A stretch of DNA of 12,418 nucleotides from an uncultured Eubacteriales bacterium. GTDB taxonomy: Bacteria; Bacillota; Clostridia; Tissierellales; Peptoniphilaceae. Shown here in pieces: positions 1-8,800 of the stretch (within the stretch, counting starts at the first letter, position 1; each line of letters opens with the position of its first letter). The DNA lies in contig UQBO01000023.1 of the NCBI GenBank assembly GCA_900539225.1, positions 1 through 12,418 of the forward strand, in the 5' to 3' direction. The notes under the pieces were generated by a model. It did not search any database. It worked only from the letters and a program-made list of their open reading frames with translations, and was not told the origin of the DNA. The translations under genes and the position numbers were made by a program.

Positions 1-29
1 AGTATAGGATAAAATGTGTGCAAGTGCAA
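1..29 (-). promoter_or_regulatory. Promoter for a leftward gene outside the window
   Basis: On the minus strand a -35 box TTGCAC (24-29) is followed by a 17-base spacer and a -10 box TATACT (1-6), close to the vegetative sigma consensus. Directly upstream (about 30-55) lies an A-tract-rich stretch that resembles an UP element. It sits beyond the terminator at 99-131, so it would start a new transcript running out of the window. The driven gene cannot be seen. The call rests on sequence match and position only. Confidence 0.5.
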
Positions 30-96
30 CTTTTTTTGTAATTTTTTCAAAAAAAATTTATTGAGGTTTTTACTCCCCAATAGATATTATACAGCC

Positions 97-131
97 ATAA
101 AAACACCCTCCACATAGTAATGCAGAGGGCA
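97..131 (-). terminator. Rho-independent terminator of the DUF969-DUF979-pcp operon
   Basis: Read on the minus strand, the RNA forms an unbroken 12-bp stem (arms 120-131 and 104-115) closed by the loop UACU, followed by a run of five U (99-103). Four of the pairs are G-U wobbles; on the plus strand the same positions would be A-C mismatches, so this terminator works for leftward transcription. It lies about 210 bases past the pcp stop codon, with no gene between, and is the best candidate for the end of that operon. Confidence 0.85.
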
Positions 132-160
132 ATATGCTTTTATCTTAATAATTTTGTTTA

Positions 161-235
161 TTCTGTATACAAAATCATATACATTCTAATTCTATATACA
201 AGATCATTTATATTCTAATTCTGTAGAAAAAATCG
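161..235. repeat. 29-bp tandem repeat, about 2.6 copies
   Basis: Copy 1 (161-189) and copy 2 (190-218) are both 29 bases and agree at 25 positions; both begin TTCT and end ATTCTAA. A third, partial copy begins at 219 (TTCTGTAG) and runs into the A-tract that opens the palindromic element at 227. The repeat has no coding potential. It may be a slipped-strand expansion, or a footprint left when the neighbouring palindrome was inserted. Confidence 0.75.
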
Positions 236-336
236 ATGGATGAAGCGAAGTTTAGAATGAGACATACCGGAGTAGTACAAGTGAGTACATCGAGGATATG
301 TCTTCATTCGTTACAAGCTTCAGGCGCGATTTTTTT
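227..336. repeat. 110-bp imperfect palindromic element, possible dispersed repeat or structured RNA
   Basis: The ends are an inverted repeat of AAAAAATCG (227-235) and CGATTTTTT (327-335). Nested inside are TGAAGC (about 241-246) with GCTTCA (about 317-322), GAATGA with TCATTC, GACATA with TATGTC, CC with GG, and a short GTAC/GTAC pair near the tip. The stems are separated by small internal loops of 4-8 bases, so RNA from either strand would fold into one long rod ending in a U-run. It begins 5 bases after the pcp stop. It could act as a two-way terminator or 3' stabiliser, or be a MITE/REP-like dispersed element. No protein is encoded. Which of these is right cannot be decided from one copy. 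Confidence 0.65.
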
Positions 337-341
337 AAGAA

Positions 342-983
342 TTAGTGAGTTTTGCCGCCAGTAACTCTAATGTCTTCCTCATTTTTTACAATAGCTTCTA
401 TTGCCAAAGTAAGTCCCTTAACTATAGTCTCAAGCGCCATCGATGGCATATTCTTCTTGTCAACTACTTGCTCTGGTAGGAACGGAATGTGAATAAAACC
501 TGTTCTCATCTCAGGATGCTTAGTAGCTTGTATGTGTGCTACGCCATAAAGAACGTGATTACAGATGAAATTGCCTGCTGTGTTTGAAACGCTTGCTGGT
601 ACGCCGCCATCTTGTATATTTTTCACCATGGCCTTGATAGGTAGTGTCGAGAAATAAGCCGCTGGGCCATCTTCAGCCACCTTTTCATCTATAGGCTGAT
701 TGCCTTCGTTATCCTTGATTCTGCAGTCGTCGCAGTTTATGCCGACTCTTTCAACAGTGATGTCTGGTCTGCCGCCTGCTTGACCGATGGATAAAACAAC
801 ATCTGGATGCACTTCTTCAATCTTCTCTCTGATCTTGTCCACAGATTTACCGATTACAGTAGGTATCTCTAGCTTAATTATTTCAGCTCCTGCAATTGTA
901 TCAGGAAGTTTCTTTACCGATTCAATCGCTGGGTTTATCTTTTCTCCACCAAAGGGGTCAAAGCCTGTTACTAATATCTTCAA
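342..983 (-). CDS. pcp: Pyroglutamyl-peptidase I (pyrrolidone-carboxylate peptidase)
   Basis: Cytoplasmic cysteine peptidase of family C15 that removes an N-terminal pyroglutamate (5-oxoproline) from peptides. The protein opens with the family signature MKILVTGFDPFGGE. The catalytic triad can be placed at Glu78 (in GRPDITVERVGIN), Cys141 (in SNTAGNFICNH) and His165 (in GFIHIPFLPEQ). With 213 residues it has the normal family length, so it looks complete. The start chosen is a TTG at 983: it gives the canonical N-terminus and has GGAAGGAG 8 bases upstream. The longer reading frame from the TTG at 1001 would add six residues that lie on that ribosome binding site. The gene is last in an operon, 32 bases after the DUF979 gene. 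The link to two membrane proteins suggests uptake of, or release and export of, pyroglutamate or pyroglutamyl peptides. Confidence 0.95.
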   Translation of the reverse strand: MKILVTGFDPFGGEKINPAIESVKKLPDTIAGAEIIKLEIPTVIGKSVDKIREKIEEVHPDVVLSIGQAGGRPDITVERVGINCDDCRIKDNEGNQPIDEKVAEDGPAAYFSTLPIKAMVKNIQDGGVPASVSNTAGNFICNHVLYGVAHIQATKHPEMRTGFIHIPFLPEQVVDKKNMPSMALETIVKGLTLAIEAIVKNEEDIRVTGGKTH

Positions 984-991
984 AATATCGT

Positions 992-999
992 CTCCTTCC
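992..999 (-). promoter_or_regulatory. Ribosome binding site that fixes the pcp TTG start
   Basis: GGAAGGAG on the minus strand is followed by 8 bases and then TTG AAG ATA TTA (983 leftward), encoding MKIL. This spacing is ideal and decides the start codon. The alternative TTG at 1001 overlaps this site and has no good ribosome binding site of its own. Confidence 0.8.
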
Positions 1000-1015
1000 A
1001 AAATTTCTTCTAATT

Positions 1016-2014
1016 CTATCTAAATCCAATCAATAACATTAATATAATGTGTACTACTATTAAAGGTATAGCAACTGGTGCTTGTGCCTTGATTATAGTG
1101 TATTTATCTTTTGTTTCAAGTATAGCTCCTGGAACTATGTTAAAGTTGGCAGCCATAGGTGTTAGTAGTGTGCCACAGTAGCCGCAAGTCATACCAAGCG
1201 CGCCTATGATGGCAGGGTTACCGCCATTGGCAATAACGAACGGAACGCCAACGCCTAGTGTAATAACTGTAAATGCCGCGAAGGCATTACCCATAATCAT
1301 GGTAAAGACTACCATACCAACGCAATAAGCGATTACGCCTAAAACTTTTGCTTCAGGTGGAACTATGGCTGAAACGCCTGAACCGATGATCTCGCCAACA
1401 CCTGCTGCTGCGAATACTGTTCCTAGTGCTCCAAGTAGTTGAGGAAGTAGTGATGAGCTGCCTATTTGCATAAGCATCTTAGCTGTATCTTCCTTTGTTT
1501 CAGAGTATTTTGCCTTTGTTATGATTAAAGCGATTATGATGGCAAGTACTGATGATATACCAAGTGTTTGAGCTGATGTAAATCCAAAGAATACATCTGC
1601 ACCATCTTTTACATCAACAGCTACTTTAAAGCTCTTGAATTGCGCCATGATCATGGCGATGATACCTATTGCAAGAGCTGGGATGAATATCTTGTTGCCA
1701 ACCTTTTTGCCATAAGTGATTTTTTGCTCTTCTGATTGAGAATTGAACTCGCCTATTTGTACTTGATTTGTAAGTGTTAGTGCTCCTAGTAGCATCAAGC
1801 AGCCGCCAATGATGGCTCCGCCATGTTCAAAACTGTCGATAATAAACTTACCTGCTCCAAAAAGTATACCTAAAAGTGTCCAGAAAAGAAATGTACCGAT
1901 AGGAGCTTTTTTATTCTTTAAGCCTCTAATTCCAGTCATAATGCAGACGATACCACATAGAATGTAGATGACTTCGTCAACCATAGCTGAATTAGCATAA
2001 ATAAATTTAAACAT
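1016..2014 (-). CDS. DUF979 family membrane protein (probable transporter subunit)
   Basis: A 332-residue integral membrane protein with about nine or ten hydrophobic segments (roughly 13-31, 39-61, 64-85, 108-125, 150-166, 186-206, 221-262, 268-290, 311-330). A charged loop near 90-107 separates the N-terminal three-helix part from the rest. Glycine/proline-rich stretches, such as the ones around 250-270 and 270-290 (GMTCGYCGTLLTP), look like transporter pore elements. DUF979 genes are characteristically paired with DUF969 genes and often lie beside pcp, as here. The biochemical role is not established in my knowledge; a two-part permease for 5-oxoproline or related compounds is inferred from context. 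The ATG start has GAAAGGAG 7 bases upstream, inside the end of the DUF969 gene, and the two frames overlap by 8 bases, which suggests translational coupling. Confidence 0.88.
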   Translation of the reverse strand: MFKFIYANSAMVDEVIYILCGIVCIMTGIRGLKNKKAPIGTFLFWTLLGILFGAGKFIIDSFEHGGAIIGGCLMLLGALTLTNQVQIGEFNSQSEEQKITYGKKVGNKIFIPALAIGIIAMIMAQFKSFKVAVDVKDGADVFFGFTSAQTLGISSVLAIIIALIITKAKYSETKEDTAKMLMQIGSSSLLPQLLGALGTVFAAAGVGEIIGSGVSAIVPPEAKVLGVIAYCVGMVVFTMIMGNAFAAFTVITLGVGVPFVIANGGNPAIIGALGMTCGYCGTLLTPMAANFNIVPGAILETKDKYTIIKAQAPVAIPLIVVHIILMLLIGFR

Positions 2015-2678
2015 TCTTAAGCTCCTTTCTTAAACTTTTTTCAAATAGGTAGCATTGTACTAGTGATAAAATCACCATAGCAACGCCGGCTAGTATTGAG
2101 CCTTGAGCGATTTCAGCGTTAGTAACTTCATAACCAGCTCCTGCTAGTGTACCTTGAATTAATAAAACGCCGCTCGCAACTGGGAAGATGTTTTGTCCGA
2201 AGAAATTTCCGTAGTTTTCTGCAGCACCTGCAAGTCCCTTAAGCTCTTCTAATTTCTTTTCTGATAGGTCAACAGTTTTTGCTGCAGCACCCTCAGCCAT
2301 AGGTAGTATAAGTGGTCTAACGAATTGAACGTGTCCACCAAGTCTTAAAGAGAATATAGCTGCTACCCATCTAATTAAGATGTATAAACCAACAACGCCA
2401 CCTGCGCTTGCTGATTTGATCTTCTTGATGGCTTCAGCTGCTCTGTCTTTAAGTCCATACCTTTCCATGATAGCGATTAGTGGTAGACTTAGGAAGAACA
2501 GTGACATGTATCTGTTTGTTACAAAGCCCTTTCCAATTAAGTCTAATACTTCTACTAATGACATACCTGATACCAAGCCAGTTACTAGGCCAGATATCAA
2601 AACGACTGCTACAACGTCAAGCTTTAGTGCAAAGCCGACAACTATTAGCAGTACGCCGATTAAAACTAAGTAATTCAT
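2007..2678 (-). CDS. DUF969 family membrane protein (probable transporter subunit)
   Basis: A 223-residue hydrophobic protein with about six membrane segments (around 1-20, 22-40, 54-74, 92-112, 160-180, 188-211). The soluble loop between about 125 and 158 is rich in Glu and Lys. Conserved-looking motifs include FFLSLPLIAIMERYGL (61-76) and RLGGHVQFVRPLILPMAEG (112-130). First gene of the operon with DUF979 and pcp. The ATG start is secured by AAAGGAGG 7 bases upstream. Together with DUF979 it has about the helix number of one ion-transporter-type permease, so the two probably assemble as halves of one carrier. Substrate is unknown; pyroglutamate is inferred from the neighbouring peptidase. 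I could not find a convincing promoter between this gene and the terminator at 2781-2820, although one should be there. Confidence 0.88.
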   Translation of the reverse strand: MNYLVLIGVLLIVVGFALKLDVVAVVLISGLVTGLVSGMSLVEVLDLIGKGFVTNRYMSLFFLSLPLIAIMERYGLKDRAAEAIKKIKSASAGGVVGLYILIRWVAAIFSLRLGGHVQFVRPLILPMAEGAAAKTVDLSEKKLEELKGLAGAAENYGNFFGQNIFPVASGVLLIQGTLAGAGYEVTNAEIAQGSILAGVAMVILSLVQCYLFEKSLRKELKNV

Positions 2679-2780
2679 AAATATACCTCCTTTAATTTAA
2701 TATACCCCATTTACACCATTACTATGCTAAAATTAATTATTTTTTTTGCTTGATATAAAATTTCTTAATAATCTATCTTC

Positions 2781-2820
2781 ATATAAGAAAAGAGCGCATA
2801 TCATTTGATACGCACTCTTT
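2781..2820 (-). terminator. Rho-independent terminator of the giant surface-protein gene
   Basis: On the minus strand, arms 2807-2820 (AAAGAGTGCGTATC) and 2789-2802 pair without a break over 14 bp around a 4-base loop, followed by UUUUCUUAUAU. Two pairs are G-U wobbles on this strand and would be mismatches on the other, so the direction is leftward. It lies 30 bases past the stop codon at 2850 and separates this gene from the DUF969 operon. Confidence 0.87.
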
Positions 2821-2849
2821 ATTGATATAGTTTATTTTATTGTTTTAGC

Positions 2850-5800
2850 TTATCTAATAACATTATATTGGAATTTCTTTTGATATATTAACAAATCATC
2901 CGTAACGATGTTAAATGTAATATTGTCCATGACAATAGTATTAGCCTTGTAATATCTGCCATCTGTCAACAATGTGTTACTTGCGCACAAGATGTCTTCA
3001 TATAGTGGCATGCTTGGGTTGATGTCTTTGTAATTTATCATGTTCTTTACATTTCTTTGTAGGTAAACTTTGTCAAGAACTCTCTCGAAAGCCTTGTTAG
3101 ATACAGCCGCTACTTCTTGTCTAGTTATAGGAGCGTTCGCATCGAATGTCGCTATGCCTGATGTGTATACATCTAGCCAGCCAGCTTGGTATGCTGCTTC
3201 TATCTCTTCAGTAGCCCAGTGGCCCATGCTTAAGCCCATGTCGTTGCCACTTACCTTCTTTAAGTCTTGGAACCTTCTAAGTGTTGCCACCCACTCAGCT
3301 CTAGTGATCTTACCTTCTGGTTTGAACGTTCCGTCGCTATATCCTTGGAAGACACCCGCTTGAGAAACTATTCTAACAGCTTCTGTGTACCAAGTGTCGC
3401 CAATGTCTGTGTAGCTTATAGGGTAGAATGGATCGTAAGCGTAGCCGTCAGCCTTAAGAGCGTTAGCTAAGATTTGTGCAGCTTCAGACCTTCTTAGACC
3501 GTCATATGGTCTAAACTTGCCGTTGTAGCCTTGCATATATCTGATTTCCTTAAGTCTTTCGTTGTCTTTGATCTTAACAATCTTTTCAACAATCTTTTCT
3601 TTTTCTACGATTCTATCTCTGTAAATGATTTGTGGTTCGCTTGGACGTGGATCGTTCTTCCTTTGAACAAATACTTTTACATCCACTAAAGTTTTAGTAC
3701 CGTCATCGTATTCGACCTCGATTGTAGCAGTAGATACGCCTGGACGTGAGACATCAGGTTTTTTAATAATTGTGATATCGTTAATAGTTTTGCCATTTGG
3801 TGCATCTATCTTATCAAGATAGTCATTCTTACTAGGTTGTACTCCCTCTTCTGTAATTACATCATCAGCGCTAGGCTTTTCAACTTCATCCTTAGTATAT
3901 TTTGCTAGGATAATAGTCTCATCTCTAAATTGATCTGTAATTGTAGTTCTATATTCAGCTCCATCTTCAGCATCAACTTTCCAGTAATCAAAATTCCAAG
4001 TTCTATTATCTGTTATATCCTTTATTCCAATTGGCTTATTGACATCAATGGTAACTTCTTTTGAAGGATTAACCCAGAAAGTTCTTTCAAAAGCTGTTTC
4101 ATCTGTAGCTCTTTCTACTTCTTCTTGAGTACCATCTTCTTTAACAACTTTTTCTTTTGTCTTTACAATAACTTTTACAAAATTTTCTGGTACATCAGGT
4201 TTTTTATCTGGATCAGTTTGTTCAACATAATCAGGTAGAACTTTTACTAATACTATAAGCTCTTGTGTTTTACCATCGTCGTAAACAACTTGTATCTTTG
4301 CAGTAGTGTAACCTTCTTTACTTGTGTCTGGATCTTCTAATATATTTATGCCTTTAACGTCAGCAATGTCTTTTCCCTCAGCATTTTTTGGAATTATTAA
4401 AGCATCTTCATATTCTTTTACAGAAACCTTATCTCCAATATTTTTAACAATTTCCTTGCTTTCAAATTCAACATTTACTTCTGGTTCTCCATTTTTTTCA
4501 TAGAAAGCATAAATTTCTGTATCGACTGTAAATTGATACTCTTTTGTAAAGTCATAAATTTCGTCATTATTTGATGAGTTTATTTCTTTGTTATTTGTTG
4601 TCCATTTCTTAAATCCATATTCTTCTTTGTCTGCTTCCTTTATTGAAATTTCAGGAATTGTAACTTTTGCCAATGGATTTACATAGTAAACTTTGATTTT
4701 TTGATTATCTTCATCATAAGCTTTAGGGTTTACAGTAACTTTTACATAATTATCTGGTGTTTCAGAAGTCTTGTCACCATTTGTATCGCCAGGATATATA
4801 TTGTCATATACCTTAACTGGAACTGTAACTTCTTTTATCTGTCCATTCTTAAACTCAACCTTAACTTTTGCTTCGCTCATGCCTGGCTTACTTACATCTG
4901 GATCTTGTATTATTTCAAAACTTGAAACATTTTCGTCAAAAGATAAGCCAGTCTTATCAAGCATCATCTTTAAAGCTTTTTCATAATCGCCAAGTTCAGG
5001 TTCTCTTCCAACATAGGTTTCAACAACACTTGTATCAACACTAGGTTCTGGAATAGTCTTTTCATACTTGGCAGTAATTGTAGTTTCTTTTCCTGTGAAA
5101 GTAGCTGTCAAAGGGCTTGACCATTCTTTAAATGTCCATTTGATTTCCTTACCTGCAGCGTCTGTAACTACATTTCCCTTATCATCTTTAACGACATCAC
5201 CTGTTGGATTTGTAACTGGAATAGTAACTTCTTTTGTTGGATTAACCCAGAAAGTTCTTTCAAACTTTGTATCTTCTGTAGCTTTTTCTATTCCATCTTC
5301 TTTTGTTGTAACAATAACTTTTACATAACTATCTGGTACATTAGGTTTATCTTTGCCTTCTTCTTGTTCAACTACATCCTTTGAAAAATCTGGTTGAATT
5401 ATAGTATCTTTTGTAAACTTATATCTTTGTTTCACATTATCTTTTTCAAAGATATATTTGCCATTAATGTTTACATCATCATTATCAGAAGTCCAATGCG
5501 TAAAGCCTAACTTTTCTTTTTCTTCATCTGTCAATTGAATTTCAGGAATTTCCACCCAAGCCTTTGGATTTACATAGTAAATCTTAGAGTCTTTTTCTCC
5601 AGGTTTTCCTGTTGGATTGACTGTAACTTTTACATAATCTCCAGTTACCTTTACCAAATCTCCATCAGGAGCACTTGTTGCATCCTTTAAAACTTTTGGC
5701 ATTGCTCCCGTTGTAAGAGCTTCGTAGACATTTTTGTAAATTTTTACAGGAATTTCGATTTCTTGTACCGAATTATCTGCAAATTTTACTTTTGCCTTGA

Positions 5801-8800
5801 ATTTTACAGTTCTTACAAGTTCATCTGAGTCAAACTTTCCTAATTCTTTTACTTTTTCATAGATATCATTTTGAGTAAGCTCTTTTCCGTTTTCATCAAC
5901 GATAGTAACTGTGGCATCTTTTGGCAAATCACTTTCAGTACCATCTTTATTAACCCACTTAACTTGTGCCTTTAATTCATCAAGACTTGGTGCAAAGTCA
6001 TTGGTCCAATTTCTATCAGGATCTTTATAGGATTCTGTTCTCACAAGTTCATTTACCTTTACTCCGGACCAGTCAAAGTAGGCTGTAAAAGTATAATCTC
6101 TATCTATGATTGTATTACTATTTAGAAGTTTTTCCTTGTCCCACTTAGTAAATTTCTTTCCTGCATCTGGTGTGATGTAATACTTGCCTTCAGCTTTTGT
6201 TTCGCCTTTCTTCACTTCTTCTGGAACTGGAAGATTATCTGATTTTAGTCCTACTATTACATCGTAGTAAAGTTCCTTAACTGAATTGTCTTTATCATCT
6301 GTGAAGTTTCCGCCGTCTTCTGCGACAAATTTTACTCTTACATAGCCCTTTGGCACTGGATCATCAGGATCTTTTACTTCAATTACTCTTACGTCCTTGT
6401 AGAAGAAATTAATTTCATCAAGTCCCGTTTCATTTATACCGGCAAAAGTATCTGTGTCTTCATAAATGTCAAAGAATAGTTGTTGTTGTGGCTTGTCATT
6501 TAGAACCCAACCAGGAATTCTTCTGTAGTTTCTTGCATCGTAATGACGCTTGCCGTTTACTACTCTTTCATTAGAAACAATAGCGTATTTTTCTTTTATC
6601 TTTGCAAATTCTTCTTTATTCTTTGCAAGAAGTTCTTTATATGCCTTGCTCTTTGCTTCTGGAGTCATAGAAGTATCATTTTCGATTTTTTGATAAGCAG
6701 CTTTAGATTTAGTTATAAAATCTTCAACGTCTTTCTTGCCTCTTTCATCAAGATAATTTACATCATAGACTCTTTCTTTAAACGGTCTGTAGAAAAATTC
6801 AAAGCGATTGTTCTTTGCTTTAGGATTATCTACTAAATCTCCTGTTTCAGGATCTGGGATTTTTTCCGGCTCAACTCTTAAAATTTGGTTGTAAGAGTTA
6901 ACCCTATTAGTTTCATCCTTATAAGTTTTATAATCAGTATTTGCATTGTAAAGGGCTTCCCACTCAGCTTGTGGAACTAAGAGGTACTTGTCCCCTTGTC
7001 TACTTCCCAGGCCTGTTGTATAGGACCCAACTCTTCTGTTATAAAGATTTTGTACTTCCTTAGATTTTTCGCTATAATCTGCATTTAAGAAGTGATGGAT
7101 TGCCTTAACTGTTACTAGGTCTTGTTTATTCCAAATTGCTCTAAGATGAACATTTCCTACAACTTTATTGCCAAAGTGATACATTTCAGGTACTTTGTAT
7201 TGGTCCTTATAGCTTGTGTCTACAACTTCTGTGTCATTGCCATTTTCATCTTTTGTATATTTTACATATTCCCAACCGGCAAAGTTATATCTAGGTCTTG
7301 TTGGTTCAATGATATTTTTAGTAGCATCTTTTGGTTCTTTTAAAATCATCTTGTGAACAAATTTAAAGGTGTTCTTTTCCCCATCAACTTTTTCTGGATA
7401 AATGTGAGTTTCGCCATCTTTTTCAATTTTTTTAGATTCATCAGAAATATTTTTTGTGCTTAAATCAGCTAAACTTCCTCCATTTGGATCAAATTTTACC
7501 TTCCAAATTGTCTCTGGTTCTCCCCACTTGGCATAAAGGACTTGGTCGTAATGAAGTTTTGTCTCATCTCCGTCTTTTATCAAGTTTTCACCGGCTGAAT
7601 CCAATGCCCATCCTAAGAAGCTCCAATCATCCGGTACCCAAGCTGGTCTTTCTGGCACATAACCTGTATCTAATTTCAAATCCTTTAATGGTTTTTCATA
7701 AGGCACATCTAAAATATTGCCCTCACCATATTCACTGTCATTTTTTACTGTCTTGGGATCGTTGTTTAGTTTTAACTTGTACTTGTTACGAGAGTAGTTT
7801 GCATAATTGTAGGCATTCGTCCCATTAAATAATTTTTTGCTCCAAGGAAATTTAGGGATGTATTCTATCTTGTCGGCGTCGCTTTTAAAAGGCGTTTTTT
7901 CATTTCTTTCTGCATTTAATTCATCAAAAGTTTTCTCTACATCCCCACGTTTTATCTTACCTATCCATTTTGCAGACCTTGTCTCTTCTTTAAGGGTAAA
8001 GCCTTGAAGATGAGGCAAAATGAAGGGATAATCGACTGCATTGGTATCACTCTTCCAATAGGTCATGTCATAATCTATTTGTTCCTTGCCTTCAAAATCG
8101 TCTTTTATAATGTCAACATGGTGAACAACAGCAGTATCCAAGTAGCTGGCTCCAAGGGAAATCTCATATTCGCCCCTATCTTTAGCTTGATTTTCTCCTA
8201 TAGGTATCTTATCTGCGTGACCATTTCCATGTTCGTCATCAGTACCCATTACATCTTCAGCATCAACAAAATCTTCTGCACTTAAGCGATAAGGCGGCGT
8301 ATCACGAAAAATTTGTACACCATAATCGACATTATTATTATTTATCATCCAACCTATTAAGCCGTCATCTCCGACAGGCTCGCTAGTATGAGTCTGCGGA
8401 AGACCTGAAACTTCCGCATCCTTTGGCCATATTTTATCTAAGCTTTGGTTGAAGCGAGCATTTACTTTATAAGGAGATCCTTCTTTGCCTAAAACTTGCC
8501 CACCTTTTGTTATAATCGGCCAGTAGGCATAATCATCATGTTCGTCATTAATAGATGTAAAGTAAAGGGTGTAGACTCTACGGTCGTAGTAAACATTGTA
8601 GACCGTCTCCCCAGTAGACAAGACGGATTTTTGAACGTTCGGGTCTTTTTCAGATGCATTTTGCTTTTTAGTCAAGTCTTCATTTAAGAAGTAATATCTG
8701 GCAAATTCCTTTGGATCATTTTGAGCCTTCTCCAAGCGTCCGTCGTTTAGGTCTGGGAATGTGATTCCATGTATATCCAAATTGGTTAGATTTGGTGTAG

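Larger units (their letters stand above)
3651..5645 (-). repeat. Alternating repeat array inside the surface-protein gene
   Basis: Codes for residues about 1455-2119. Two module types carry VNP motifs. Type A (about 1557-1650 and 1940-2043) has FERTFWVNP and KEVTI. Type B (about 1455-1541 and 1751-1841) has YVKVTVNP, YYVNP, W(T)T/SDN and a closing acidic strand. Rib-like modules follow at about 1659-1736, 1846-1924 and 2048-2116, each with a D-P-D/K-P-D-V-S kink, a 'DDG' or 'KNGQ' turn and a final V-K-V strand. A more divergent pair is at 1219-1426. The order B-A-Rib-B-Rib-A-Rib suggests growth by duplication of a unit of about 391 codons followed by drift. Confidence 0.75.

Noticed and set aside
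86..91. Minus-strand TATAAT just past the pcp terminator
   Set aside because: No -35 box at the right distance and the TG is not spaced for an extended -10; the edge promoter at 1-29 is better, though this box could be a weak start.
161..235. CRISPR array
   Set aside because: The repeats are contiguous without unique spacers and there are no cas genes.
227..336. Riboswitch or T-box interpretation of the palindromic element
   Set aside because: It lies after, not before, the operon's genes and shows no T-box sequence or known aptamer core that I recognise.
2380..2680. Two plus-strand open frames opposite the DUF969 gene
   Set aside because: Both are shadows of the membrane-protein frame and lack translation signals.
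2679..2780. Promoter for the DUF969 operon
   Set aside because: Several AT-rich -10-like hexamers (for example TATATT near 2698) exist, but none has a convincing partner box, so no single promoter is called.
7454..7828. Plus-strand open frame of 124 codons inside the surface-protein gene
   Set aside because: It is antisense to a long well-supported coding region, has no ribosome binding site or recognisable product, and its composition is His/Leu/Ser rich as expected for a complement frame.
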